Origin: Parvimonas sp015257355
GTDB lineage: Bacteria > Bacillota > Clostridia > Tissierellales > Peptoniphilaceae
Assembly: GCF_050262165.1 (NCBI RefSeq)
Contig: NZ_CP189844.1
DNA length: 64,000 nt
Strand: one strand, 5' to 3'
Shown here: piece after piece, positions 1 to 9,152 of the stretch
Layout: every line of letters begins with the position of its first letter
Position numbering within the stretch: the stretch's first letter is position 1
Notes under the pieces: model-generated
The model's input: the letters and a program-made list of their open reading frames with translations, nothing else
What the model was told of the DNA's origin: nothing
Databases searched by the model: none
Program-made: the position numbers and the translations under genes

Positions 1-1416
1 ATGTTTGAAAATGAGATTATTGTTGATAGCTTATGGCTTGAAGTTTGCAATGAGTTGAAAGACAAGCTCGGAGAGAGCCGTTTTGCAACTTGGATTGAGG
101 TTTTAAAGCCAATTTGTTATGAGAATCATAAGTTAATGGTGCTTTGCCAATCAAATTATATAAAAACTTTTATAAATGGAAATTTTAAGGATTATATTGA
201 AGATGCTATTAATAATCAGCTTTTTCCTCTAATTCAGGAAAAAACTGAGCTTTTACCTGTTGTAGCAACTGATGATGCATATTTGGAAGCGATTAAAAAT
301 GCAGGTGGTCAAACTTCTTTCTTTTCAAAATCTTCTGATAAGGCTACAAAAAAAGGAAAATTAAAGAAAATTTCAGCTTCAAGCAATTCCTTGGATTTTA
401 CAGAGAAATTTACTTTTGACAATTTTATAAAGGGTAAGAATAATGAATTTGCTATGGCTGCAGCAGAAGCTGTTGCCAAAAATCCAGCTGGTACTTACAA
501 TCCGCTTTTCATTTATGGTAATTCTGGTCTTGGAAAAACTCATCTTATGAAGGCAATTGGTTATGAAATACATAAGAATTTCGATTGTAAAGTTTTGTAT
601 TTGAGTAGTGAAAAATTTACTATTGATCTTATTGATTCTATTAGAGATAAAAATCAAAATTCAGAGTCTGAGTTTAGAAAAAAATATAGAAATGTTGATG
701 TTTTGCTTATAGACGATATTCAGTTTATCGCAGGAAAAACTGCAACTCAAGAGGAGTTTTTCCATACTTTTAATGAATTATACAGTAGAAATAAGCAAAT
801 TATTATTTCATCAGATAGACCACCAAAGGAAATTAAAAATCTTGAAGACAGACTAAAAAGTAGATTTAATATGGGTCTAACTGTTGATATTCAACCACCT
901 GATTTTGAAACTAGAATGGCTATTTTACAAGATAAGGTAAAGTATGAACCGATAACTCTTTCAAATGAGGTTCTTGAATTTATTGCAATGAATATTAAGA
1001 CAAACATTAGAGAGCTGGAAGGAGCTTTAATCAATGTTTTGGCTCATTATAAATTGAAGCAAGATGCTCCGATGACTGTTGATTATGTTAAGGGAATTTT
1101 ATCTCAAAAGCTTAATGAACTAAATAGGAGAGAGTTGGATATAGATTTAATTAAAGAAACTGTAAGTCAATATTTTAAGATTGAAGTTTCTGATTTAAGT
1201 TCAAAAAATAGAGCTAATTCAATAGCTTATCCAAGACAGGTTGCAATGTATCTTTGCAGAAATATGTTAGATTGTGCATTAGGAAATATAGGTTCTGCTT
1301 TTGAAAAGGATCATACAACTATTATGCATGGTGTTAAAAAGATTGACGAAAAGATAAAGACGACAGAATCTGTAAAGCAAGATATTGAGAATATAAAGAA
1401 AATGTTAGAGGATTAA
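1..1416 (+). CDS. dnaA: Chromosomal replication initiator DnaA
   Basis: Initiator ATPase that binds DnaA boxes and opens oriC; 471 residues, a usual length. Domain I covers about residues 1-85, a variable linker about 95-130, and the AAA+ domain begins near 135 with Walker A GNSGLGKT at 173-180 and Walker B LLIDD at 235-239. The C-terminal domain IV carries the box-recognition signature DHTTIMHG. The window opens exactly on the ATG, so promoter and ribosome binding site are outside. oriC and dnaN follow, the classical Firmicute arrangement. Confidence 0.98.
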   Translation: MFENEIIVDSLWLEVCNELKDKLGESRFATWIEVLKPICYENHKLMVLCQSNYIKTFINGNFKDYIEDAINNQLFPLIQEKTELLPVVATDDAYLEAIKNAGGQTSFFSKSSDKATKKGKLKKISASSNSLDFTEKFTFDNFIKGKNNEFAMAAAEAVAKNPAGTYNPLFIYGNSGLGKTHLMKAIGYEIHKNFDCKVLYLSSEKFTIDLIDSIRDKNQNSESEFRKKYRNVDVLLIDDIQFIAGKTATQEEFFHTFNELYSRNKQIIISSDRPPKEIKNLEDRLKSRFNMGLTVDIQPPDFETRMAILQDKVKYEPITLSNEVLEFIAMNIKTNIRELEGALINVLAHYKLKQDAPMTVDYVKGILSQKLNELNRRELDIDLIKETVSQYFKIEVSDLSSKNRANSIAYPRQVAMYLCRNMLDCALGNIGSAFEKDHTTIMHGVKKIDEKIKTTESVKQDIENIKKMLED

Positions 1417-1691
1417 TATTACAAAAAAGTAATATTATTTTTAAGGGATTTTTTAGTTATTCAACTTATACTGTTTACAAGTATGTTGATAAGTTGTTGA
1501 TAACTTTTAAATGTTTTTTATGTTGTTAATATGTTTATAAGTATATGATTATTTAGTTAAATTATACAGTAGTTATACAGTTGTTAAATGTTGAAATTCA
1601 AATATTAAATTGGGTTGTTTGAGTTATCCACAGCCCCTACTACTATTACTACTAAATTATATTTTTTTATATGTGAAAAGAGGAGAAAATT
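1417..1691 (+). other. Replication origin oriC (dnaA-dnaN spacer)
   Basis: This 275-bp AT-rich spacer holds several DnaA boxes. A perfect box TTATCCACA lies at 1624-1632. Two one-mismatch boxes in reverse orientation (TGTTGATAA) are at 1484-1492 and 1495-1503. Weaker repeats TTATACAGT occur at 1562-1570 and 1573-1581, and TGTTTATAA at 1532-1540. The perfect box is followed at once by the GC clamp GCCCC (1633-1637) and a run of CTA/TTA triplets (1637-1654), then a T-rich tract. This is the basal unwinding layout known from Bacillus subtilis. The dnaN ribosome binding site closes the spacer. Confidence 0.93.
1637..1654 (+). promoter_or_regulatory. DnaA-trio unwinding element
   Basis: Six consecutive triplets read CTA CTA CTA TTA CTA CTA, so the opposite strand reads 3'-GAT GAT GAT AAT GAT GAT. 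They are phased directly after the consensus DnaA box at 1624-1632 and the GC clamp. In established work on B. subtilis such trios guide the DnaA filament onto one strand and specify where the origin first melts. The AT-rich stretch 1655-1674 is the expected first single-stranded region. Confidence 0.85.
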
Positions 1692-2798
1692 ATGGAAATA
1701 AAGATAATGCAAAATAATCTTTTGAATTTAATAAATATATCTTTAAGAGCTATAAGTTTAAAAAATAATACTTCAATTTTAGAAGGTATTTTATTTATTG
1801 CCAAAGATAATAGATTAACTTTGAAGTCAACTGATTTGGAATTGGCTATTGAAACTTCAACTGAATGTAAGGTAGAAAAAGAGGGTGAAGTTTTACTTAA
1901 TGCTTCAATGATTTCAAATATAGTAAGAAAATTACCTAATGATGAAGTTCTTATTAAAGTTGATAGAGAAAAAGTGTTTATTCAAAGTGAAAATGCAAAA
2001 TTTAATATTATTGCAATGGATATTTATTCATATCCAGAATTTCCAACTTTTGAAAATAAAGTGGACTTTACTGTTCAAGATAATTTACTTAAAGTTGCAA
2101 CAAAACAAACTATTTTTGCAACAGCAGTTGATGATTATAGAATAGTTTTAAATGGTGTTGATGTAGAGATAGAAAATCATAATGTTGATTTTGTTGCGCT
2201 TGATGGACATAGAATTGCAAAGAGAAGTTTTAAAATTTCAGAAGATATAGAGAAAAAAGTTATTATTCCACCAAGAGCTTTAAATGAAATTTCAAAAATT
2301 GTTCCTGAGGGATCAGTTGTAGGAATTTCTCTTGTTAGTGGTAGTGCTATTTTCACTTTTGAAAATACTATCTTTTCAACTAGAGTAATTGACGGAGATT
2401 ATTTGAATTACAAGGCTCTATTTTCTTATGAATACAAGACAAAAGTTATTGTTTCAAGACGTGATTTGATAAATGCAATTGAAAGAGCAAATATTATCTA
2501 CAAGGCTGAAAAAGGAGATTTAGTTACTTTTACAATAGATGATAATAGTATTTTAGTTGAAGGTTCATCTGAAATTGGAGATTTAAAAGATGTTATAGAC
2601 ATCAAAAAAGAGGGAGATAATCTTAAAATTGCCTTTAATTCAAAATATGTTTTAGAAGGATTAAAGACAATAGAACAAGATTTTGTTGAAATTACATTTA
2701 ACGGTAGAGCTGGTGCTTGTATCATAAGACCAGAAGATGAAAATATAGATTATACTTATTTAGTTTTACCAGTTTTATTACAAGATTCTCAATATTAG
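1692..2798 (+). CDS. dnaN: DNA polymerase III beta sliding clamp
   Basis: Sliding clamp that tethers the replicative polymerase to DNA as a ring-shaped dimer; 368 residues, the normal length, with the three-domain clamp fold expected from family. The start is supported by AGAGGAGAAAA just upstream. The protein ends in the hydrophobic run YTYLVLPVLLQ typical of clamp C-termini. It sits between oriC and yaaA, and the yaaA start follows after 9 bases, so dnaN-yaaA-recF-gyrB-gyrA read as one transcription unit. Confidence 0.97.
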   Translation: MEIKIMQNNLLNLINISLRAISLKNNTSILEGILFIAKDNRLTLKSTDLELAIETSTECKVEKEGEVLLNASMISNIVRKLPNDEVLIKVDREKVFIQSENAKFNIIAMDIYSYPEFPTFENKVDFTVQDNLLKVATKQTIFATAVDDYRIVLNGVDVEIENHNVDFVALDGHRIAKRSFKISEDIEKKVIIPPRALNEISKIVPEGSVVGISLVSGSAIFTFENTIFSTRVIDGDYLNYKALFSYEYKTKVIVSRRDLINAIERANIIYKAEKGDLVTFTIDDNSILVEGSSEIGDLKDVIDIKKEGDNLKIAFNSKYVLEGLKTIEQDFVEITFNGRAGACIIRPEDENIDYTYLVLPVLLQDSQY

Positions 2799-2807
2799 GA
2801 GTTAAAA

Positions 2808-3032
2808 ATGGAAGAAATTATTATTGATACTGAATTTATAAAATTAGATTCGCTATTAAAATATGCAGCAGTTGTTCAAACTGGAGCTGATGCTAAATTC
2901 TTTATATCAGAAGGATTAGTTTTAGTTGACGGAGAAGTTGAAACAAGACGTGGTAGAAAAATTTATGATGGAATGACTGTTAAAGTATTAGCTGATGACG
3001 AAGAAGTAAATTTAATTATTAAAAAGAGGTAG
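2808..3032 (+). CDS. yaaA: S4-domain RNA-binding protein YaaA
   Basis: A 74-residue protein consisting almost entirely of one S4 RNA-binding domain: FIKLDSLLKYAAVVQTGADA, then the turn SEGLVLVDGEVETRRGRKI, the usual pattern of this fold. The B. subtilis homologue YaaA (RlbA) lies at the same place between dnaN and recF and is linked to ribosome biology. Its stop overlaps the ribosome binding site of recF, which suggests coupled translation. Confidence 0.92.
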   Translation: MEEIIIDTEFIKLDSLLKYAAVVQTGADAKFFISEGLVLVDGEVETRRGRKIYDGMTVKVLADDEEVNLIIKKR

Positions 3033-3034
3033 AG

Positions 3035-4135
3035 TTGATAGTTGAAAAAATATATTTGACCAACTTTAGAAATTTAAAAGATATTTCTTTTGATTTTAAG
3101 GAGAATATAAATGTTTTTGTCGGGAAAAATGGTATTGGAAAGACAAATGTTCTCGAAGCGATTTATATTTCTCTTGTTGCGTCAAGTTTTAGACAGGTAA
3201 AACAAGAAGATTTTATAAATTTTGATGAGAGTTTTGCAAAAGTTGATACTTTTGTAAATGAAAAAGGATTTGAAAATAAAATTTCCTTTTTGTATACGGA
3301 AGATAAGAAAAAAGTTTTTAAAATTGATGATATCAAAATTAAAAGTGTAAATGAACTTTATGATTTTTCAAATGTTATTGGATTTTTTCCAGATGAGCTT
3401 AAAATCATAACTGAAAGTCCAAATTTTAGAAGAAATTTTTTTGATAGCTTCATTATGAAGATGACAAAGGGATATAAACAAAAATTGAATTTATACAGAA
3501 ATGTTATTTTTAGAAGAAATATGCTTTTAAAAGGAATGAATTTATCTAGCTATTACAAGCAAGAGATGAATGCACTTACAAAAAAACTTGCACTTTTATG
3601 TTATGAAATCAGTATGGAGAGAAAAAAACTTATTGACCTTATAAATATGGAAATAAATTCAATTCATCAAAAATTATCAGGTGAAACACTTAGTATTGAA
3701 TATGAATCAATTTTAAGTAATCATAGTAAAAGTGAAACTGAGTGTTTAAAGGAAATTTTAGAGAATTTTACAAAGACATATAGATTGGATTGTGAAAGCA
3801 AGACAACAAGTTTTGGAATTCACAAAGAGAATTTTAAATTTGTTTTAAATGGAAATGATGCGAAAAGTTTTTCTTCACAAGGTCAAAAGAGAAATATTAT
3901 AATTACTGTTAAAATGTGTCAAAAAAATATTTTTGAAGAATATAAGGGTGTTAAACCGATTATTCTACTTGATGACCTTTTTAGTGAATTGGATGAAAAT
4001 AGAAGATATGAAATTTTAGAATATTTAACGGATAATCAAGTCTTTATAACGACTACAGATAAGTCTTTTATAAATGATTTTAAGAATATAAATGTCATAG
4101 AAATGGAAAAAGTGAGAAAGGAAAGATATGAGTAA
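3035..4135 (+). CDS. recF: DNA replication and repair protein RecF
   Basis: SMC-like ATPase that helps load RecA at gaps; 366 residues. Walker A GKNGIGKTN lies near residue 30, the ABC signature FSSQGQKR near 285 and Walker B IILLDDLFSELD near 310. The start is TTG at 3035, because AAAAAGAGG ends 6 bases before it and translation reads LIVEKIYLTNFRNLK, the standard RecF N-terminus. It begins 3 bases after yaaA and its end overlaps gyrB by 8 bases. Confidence 0.96.
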   Translation: MIVEKIYLTNFRNLKDISFDFKENINVFVGKNGIGKTNVLEAIYISLVASSFRQVKQEDFINFDESFAKVDTFVNEKGFENKISFLYTEDKKKVFKIDDIKIKSVNELYDFSNVIGFFPDELKIITESPNFRRNFFDSFIMKMTKGYKQKLNLYRNVIFRRNMLLKGMNLSSYYKQEMNALTKKLALLCYEISMERKKLIDLINMEINSIHQKLSGETLSIEYESILSNHSKSETECLKEILENFTKTYRLDCESKTTSFGIHKENFKFVLNGNDAKSFSSQGQKRNIIITVKMCQKNIFEEYKGVKPIILLDDLFSELDENRRYEILEYLTDNQVFITTTDKSFINDFKNINVIEMEKVRKERYE

Positions 4136-6044
4136 AGAAAAAATTAGAGATTATGGTGCTAAAGACATTAAGGTTTTAACAGGTCTTGAACCAGTTAGAC
4201 TTAGACCTGGTATGTATATAGGTTCAACAGGAGTAAAGGGACTTCACCATTTAGTGTATGAAGTTGTTGATAACAGTATAGATGAGGCTTTAGCTGGTGT
4301 TTGTGATACAATTACAGTTAAAATTTATAAAGATAATTCTGTAAGTGTTGAAGATAATGGTAGTGGTATCCCAGTTGAGATACATCCACAAACTGGAAAA
4401 TCAACTCTTGAAACAGTTTTAACTATCCTACATGCTGGTGGTAAATTTAATAACAATGCTTATCAAGTTTCAGGGGGACTTCATGGAGTTGGTGTTTCTG
4501 TAGTAAATGCACTTTCAGAGTGGCTTGTTGCAAATGTAAAGAGAGACGGAAAACTTTATGAACAAAAATTCTCAAGAGGTATTGCTACTTCAAAACTTGA
4601 AGTTGTTGGAACTTCAAAAGAAAATGGAACAATAATTACTTTTAAACCTGATCATGAAATTTTTGATACAACTATCTTTGAAAAAGAAATTTTAAGAAAC
4701 AGATTTAGAGAAATGGCATTCTTAAACAAGGGTGTTAAGATTATTTTTACTGATGAGAGAGAAGACTATACAGAAACTTTCCACTATGAAGGTGGAATAA
4801 AATCTTTCGTTGAGTATATGAATAGAAATAAAAATTGTCTTCATAGTGAAGTTATTTATTTTCAAGGACAAAGAGGCGATTCACAAGTTGAAATTTCTAT
4901 GCAATATACAGACGGATATTCTGAAAATGTATTAACTTTTGCAAATAATATCCATACTCCAGAAGGAGGAAGTCATTTAGTAGGTTTTAGAACTGCTCTT
5001 ACTCGTACTTTAAATGACTATGGAAGAAAATATAATTTAATTAAAGATAAGGAAGCTAATCTTCAAGGGGATGATACAAGAGAAGGTCTTACTGGAATTG
5101 TTTCAATTAAACTTCCAAATCCTCAATTTGAAGGACAAACTAAGGCAAAACTTGGAAATAGTGAAAGCCGTGGTATTGTTGAAACTTTCTTGTATGATAA
5201 TTTGATGACTTTCTTGGAAGAAAATCCAAAAGTTGGTAAAATTATAATTGAAAAGGCTCAAAGTAGTGCAAGAGCTAGAGAAGCTGCAAGAAAAGCAAGA
5301 GATTTAACTCGTAAAAAATCTATTCTTGATAATACAACTTTACCTGGAAAATTATCAGATTGCCAAGAAAGTGATATTGCTGTAAATGAAATTTACCTTG
5401 TCGAAGGGGACTCTGCCGGTGGTTCTGCAAAACAAGGTAGAGATAGCAAATTCCAAGCAGTTTTACCACTTAAAGGTAAAATTATGAACGTTGAAAAGGC
5501 AAGAATTGATAAGATTTTAGGTTATGAAGAAATCAAATCAATGATTACTGCTTTTGGAACAGGAATTGGAAAAGATTTCAATTTAGATAATTTAAGATAT
5601 GGAAAAATAGTTATTATGACTGATGCCGATGTTGACGGTGCACATATTAGAACTTTAATTTTAACATTTTTCTATCGTTATATGAAAGAATTAATCGAAC
5701 AAGGTCATGTATATATTGCACAACCACCACTTTATGGAATTATTAAAGGTGTTAAGGTTGTAAAATATTGTTGGACTGATGAAGAATTACAAGCTAGTTT
5801 AGATGAACTTGGTCGTGATTCACATAGAATTCAAAGATATAAAGGTCTTGGGGAAATGAATCCTGCACAACTTTGGGAAACAACAATGAATCCTGAAAAC
5901 AGACTTTTCCTACAAGTAAATATTGATGATGAAGAACTTGTGTCAATAGATGAAACTTTCTCAACTCTTATGGGAGATAAGGTTGAACCGAGACGTGAAT
6001 TTATAGAACAAAATGCGAAATATGTTGAAAATATTGACGCATAG
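4128..6044 (+). CDS. gyrB: DNA gyrase subunit B
   Basis: ATPase subunit of the gyrase that supercoils DNA; 638 residues, the usual Firmicute size. The N-terminal GHKL ATP site shows EVVDNSIDEALAG, EDNGSGIPVE and GGLHGVGVSVVNALS. The TOPRIM domain shows the acidic motifs LVEGDSAGGSAK and DADVDGAHI. The start lies inside the end of recF, with GAAAGG serving as ribosome binding site, so the two are probably translationally coupled. gyrA follows after 9 bases. Confidence 0.98.
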   Translation: MSKEKIRDYGAKDIKVLTGLEPVRLRPGMYIGSTGVKGLHHLVYEVVDNSIDEALAGVCDTITVKIYKDNSVSVEDNGSGIPVEIHPQTGKSTLETVLTILHAGGKFNNNAYQVSGGLHGVGVSVVNALSEWLVANVKRDGKLYEQKFSRGIATSKLEVVGTSKENGTIITFKPDHEIFDTTIFEKEILRNRFREMAFLNKGVKIIFTDEREDYTETFHYEGGIKSFVEYMNRNKNCLHSEVIYFQGQRGDSQVEISMQYTDGYSENVLTFANNIHTPEGGSHLVGFRTALTRTLNDYGRKYNLIKDKEANLQGDDTREGLTGIVSIKLPNPQFEGQTKAKLGNSESRGIVETFLYDNLMTFLEENPKVGKIIIEKAQSSARAREAARKARDLTRKKSILDNTTLPGKLSDCQESDIAVNEIYLVEGDSAGGSAKQGRDSKFQAVLPLKGKIMNVEKARIDKILGYEEIKSMITAFGTGIGKDFNLDNLRYGKIVIMTDADVDGAHIRTLILTFFYRYMKELIEQGHVYIAQPPLYGIIKGVKVVKYCWTDEELQASLDELGRDSHRIQRYKGLGEMNPAQLWETTMNPENRLFLQVNIDDEELVSIDETFSTLMGDKVEPRREFIEQNAKYVENIDA

Positions 6045-6053
6045 GAGGAATAA

Positions 6054-8483
6054 ATGGCTGATATAGAAAATAAAATAAATGTTGTCGATGTAGATATCGA
6101 AAAGGAAATGAAAAAGTCATACCTTGAATATGCCATGAGTGTTATCGTTGCAAGAGCTTTACCAGATGTTAAAGACGGTTTAAAGCCTGTTCATAGAAGA
6201 ATTATTTATGCAATGCAAGGTCTAGGACTTTTACCAGACAAGCCTTATAAAAAATCTTCAAGACTTGTTGGGGAAGTAATGGGTAAGTATCACCCTCATG
6301 GTGATTCTGCAATATACGATGCAACTGTAAGACTTGCTCAAGATTTCAACTTACGTTACCCTCTTGTTGACGGTCAAGGAAACTTTGGTACAATTGACGG
6401 AGACGGTGCTGCTGCTCCTCGTTATACAGAAGTTAGAATGCAAAAACTTGCTCTTGAAATGTTAAGAGATATAAATAAAGATACAGTAGATTTCGTTCCA
6501 AACTACGACGAAAACGAAAAAGAACCAGTTGTTCTTCCAAGTAAATTTCCAAATCTTTTGGTAAATGGTGCTGCTGGTATCGCTGTTGGTATGGCTACAA
6601 ATATGCCACCACATAATTTAAATGAAGTAATTGATGCAACTTGCGAATATATCGATAATTTTGATATTTCAGTTGATGAACTTATGAAATTTGTTAAAGG
6701 ACCTGATTTCCCAACTGGTGCAAATATTATGGGACTTGAAGGAATTAAACAAGCTTATCATACAGGACGTGGAAAAATTACTGTAAGAGCAGTTGCAAAT
6801 ATTGAAGAATACAATAATAAAACTAGAATTATAGTTACAGAAATTCCATATCAAGTTAATAAAACTAATTTGATTATGAAGATTGTTGAACTTATCAAAG
6901 ATAAGAGAATTGAAGGTATTTCTGACCTTAGAGATGAAAGTAATATGAAGGGAATTAGAATTGTAATCGAATTAAAAAGAGATGCAAACCCTAATATTAT
7001 CTTAAATAATCTTTATAAACATACACAAATGCAAACTACTTTCGGTGTAATTAACCTTGCACTTGTAAATGGTGAGCCAAAAGTTTTAACTTTAAAGGAA
7101 TTAATCGGACATTATGTTGAACATCAAAGAGATGTAATTACAAGACGTTGTAAATTTGAGCTTAAAAAAGCTGAGGATAGAGCTCATATAGTTGAAGGTC
7201 TTTTAAAAGCAATTGATCATATTGACGAAATCATCAAGATAATTAGAGCTTCTTATTCTGATGCTCAAGAAAAACTTATGGAACGTTTCGGCTTTACTAA
7301 AATTCAAGCTGAAAGCATCCTTGAAATGCGTTTAAGAAGACTTCAAGGTCTTGAAAGAGAAAAATTACAAGAAGAATATAACTCTTTGATTAAAGAAATT
7401 GCTAGACTTAAAGAAATTTTAGGAAATGAAAGATTAATCTTAAATATTATAAAAGAAGAACTTTCTGAAATTAAAGAAAAATTTGGAGATGATAGAAGAA
7501 CTGAAATCAAACCTAATTTTGATGAAATCGAAATTGAAGAGTTAATCAAAGAAGAAGATGTTGTAATAACTCTTACAAAACAAGGTTACATTAAGAGAAT
7601 TCCTTCTGATACTTACAAGGTACAAAATAGAGGTGGAAAAGGTGTTGTAGCTCTTACTACAAAAGAAGATGACTATGTTGACAGTCTTTTCATCACTTCA
7701 ACTCATAGTGTAATTTTATTCTTCACTAATAAGGGAAGAGTATATAAATTAAAAGCTTACGAAATCCCAGAAGGAAAGAGACAAGCTAAAGGACAAAATA
7801 TTATAAATCTTTTAGAATTAATGCATGGGGAAAAAGTAAATGCAGTAATTCCAGTTAAAGAAACAGAAGCTGATGAATACTTAATTATGACTACAAAGAA
7901 AGGTACAATTAAGAGAACATCTGTTGAGCTTTTCAAATCTATTAGAAAAGTTGGTATGAAGGCTATTAACTTAGTTGATGATGACGAATTAATTCAAGTT
8001 AGAGTTTCAACAGTTGAAGATTCAGCTATAATCGTTACAAGAAAAGGACTTGCAATCAAATTCGCACTTTCTGATTTAAGAGAAATTGGAAGAACTGGAC
8101 AAGGTGTAAGAGGAATTAAACTTGATAAAGATGATGAAGTTGTTTCTATGAATCTTGATTCAGAAGGAAAGCATCTACTTGTATTTTCTGAATTTGGTTA
8201 TGGTAAGAGAACTCTTACTTCAAGTTACAAAGTACAAAATAGAGGCGGAAAAGGTGTTAAAACTTATAAAGTAACTGATAAAACAGGTTATGTTGTTTCA
8301 TCAAAAATTGTAAATCCAAGTGATGAAGTTATAGTTCTTTCACAAAGTGGTGGAATTATAAGACTTCTTGTTAAGGATATTCCAGTTAAAGGTAGAGATA
8401 CTCAAGGAGTTATAATTAAAGATGTAAATAAAGAAGATGACAAGATCGTTGCAGTTGCAAAATATGTAAATGATGTTGAATAA
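6054..8483 (+). CDS. gyrA: DNA gyrase subunit A
   Basis: DNA breakage-reunion subunit of gyrase; 809 residues. The active-site tyrosine lies in APRYTEVRM. The quinolone-resistance region reads YHPHGDSAIYDATVRLAQ, which keeps the wild-type Ser and Asp at the positions matching E. coli 83 and 87. The C-terminal wrapping domain has two QNRGGKG segments that correspond to the GyrA box. An AGGAGG-type site precedes the ATG. The sigma-control genes start 9 bases downstream and may share this transcript. Confidence 0.98.
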   Translation: MADIENKINVVDVDIEKEMKKSYLEYAMSVIVARALPDVKDGLKPVHRRIIYAMQGLGLLPDKPYKKSSRLVGEVMGKYHPHGDSAIYDATVRLAQDFNLRYPLVDGQGNFGTIDGDGAAAPRYTEVRMQKLALEMLRDINKDTVDFVPNYDENEKEPVVLPSKFPNLLVNGAAGIAVGMATNMPPHNLNEVIDATCEYIDNFDISVDELMKFVKGPDFPTGANIMGLEGIKQAYHTGRGKITVRAVANIEEYNNKTRIIVTEIPYQVNKTNLIMKIVELIKDKRIEGISDLRDESNMKGIRIVIELKRDANPNIILNNLYKHTQMQTTFGVINLALVNGEPKVLTLKELIGHYVEHQRDVITRRCKFELKKAEDRAHIVEGLLKAIDHIDEIIKIIRASYSDAQEKLMERFGFTKIQAESILEMRLRRLQGLEREKLQEEYNSLIKEIARLKEILGNERLILNIIKEELSEIKEKFGDDRRTEIKPNFDEIEIEELIKEEDVVITLTKQGYIKRIPSDTYKVQNRGGKGVVALTTKEDDYVDSLFITSTHSVILFFTNKGRVYKLKAYEIPEGKRQAKGQNIINLLELMHGEKVNAVIPVKETEADEYLIMTTKKGTIKRTSVELFKSIRKVGMKAINLVDDDELIQVRVSTVEDSAIIVTRKGLAIKFALSDLREIGRTGQGVRGIKLDKDDEVVSMNLDSEGKHLLVFSEFGYGKRTLTSSYKVQNRGGKGVKTYKVTDKTGYVVSSKIVNPSDEVIVLSQSGGIIRLLVKDIPVKGRDTQGVIIKDVNKEDDKIVAVAKYVNDVE

Positions 8484-8492
8484 GGAGATATT

Positions 8493-8798
8493 ATGGAATT
8501 AAAAGTTGATTTAAGACAAGAAGGAGAAAAACTATTTGTCGATTTACAAGGTGATTTAGATATAAATTCTAATCAGGCTTTTAAAGATAAAGTAAATTCC
8601 GTTAAAGGAATTAAAAATATAGTAGTAAATTGTGATAACCTATCATATATTGATTCAACAGGACTTGGAGCTTTTGTAAGTATTTACAAGAACTTAAAAG
8701 AAAATGGAGAAAAACTTGTTATTAAAGGATTAAAACCACATATTAAGAAGATTTTTCTAATAACTGATTTAGACAAAGTATTTGATATTGAGGAGTAA
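8493..8798 (+). CDS. STAS-domain anti-sigma factor antagonist
   Basis: A 101-residue single STAS domain like SpoIIAA and RsbV. The loop YIDSTGLGAF carries the conserved serine that the partner kinase phosphorylates in this family. The established role is to bind and remove the anti-sigma factor when unphosphorylated. It starts 9 bases after gyrA and ends 2 bases before the next gene. Gene order antagonist, anti-sigma, sigma matches the spoIIA and sigB operons. Its exact symbol is not assigned because the downstream sigma factor could be of SigB or SigF type. Confidence 0.9.
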   Translation: MELKVDLRQEGEKLFVDLQGDLDINSNQAFKDKVNSVKGIKNIVVNCDNLSYIDSTGLGAFVSIYKNLKENGEKLVIKGLKPHIKKIFLITDLDKVFDIEE

Positions 8799-8800
8799 TT

Positions 8801-9148
8801 ATGGATAAGATATTTGTAAAAATTCCTTCAGAAAAAAAATATATTTCAACAGTGAGACTTTCAATCTCATCCATAGCTAATACAATAGCCATGGATATTG
8901 AATGTATCGAAGATTTAAAAGTTTCAATTTCTGAAGTTATGAACTTATTTGTTGATGAAGGTAATTTTTTTGAAATTAGCATTGCTGTTATTGAAGATAA
9001 AATTGAAATTGAAGTATTACCAGATGTATCTATTTCTGAAATTCAACAAAAAGAAGAAAATAAATTTGCTTTATTAATTTTAGAAAATTTAGTTGATAAA
9101 ATAGAATTTAAGGAAAAAAGTGTACTTTTAGTTAAAAATAAAGGATAG
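8801..9148 (+). CDS. Degenerate anti-sigma factor (RsbW/SpoIIAB-like)
   Basis: A 115-residue protein, short beside about 145-160 for SpoIIAB and RsbW. The N-terminal half follows the family: RLSISSIANTIAMDIECIEDLKVSISE matches the helix and N-box region. The usual Asn after the Glu is displaced (ISEVMNLFV), and the DxGxG and GxGL ATP-lid motifs are absent. It probably still binds the sigma factor but may lack kinase activity. Identification rests largely on position between antagonist and sigma genes and on the N-terminal match. Confidence 0.72.
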   Translation: MDKIFVKIPSEKKYISTVRLSISSIANTIAMDIECIEDLKVSISEVMNLFVDEGNFFEISIAVIEDKIEIEVLPDVSISEIQQKEENKFALLILENLVDKIEFKEKSVLLVKNKG

Positions 9149-9152
9149 GGCT

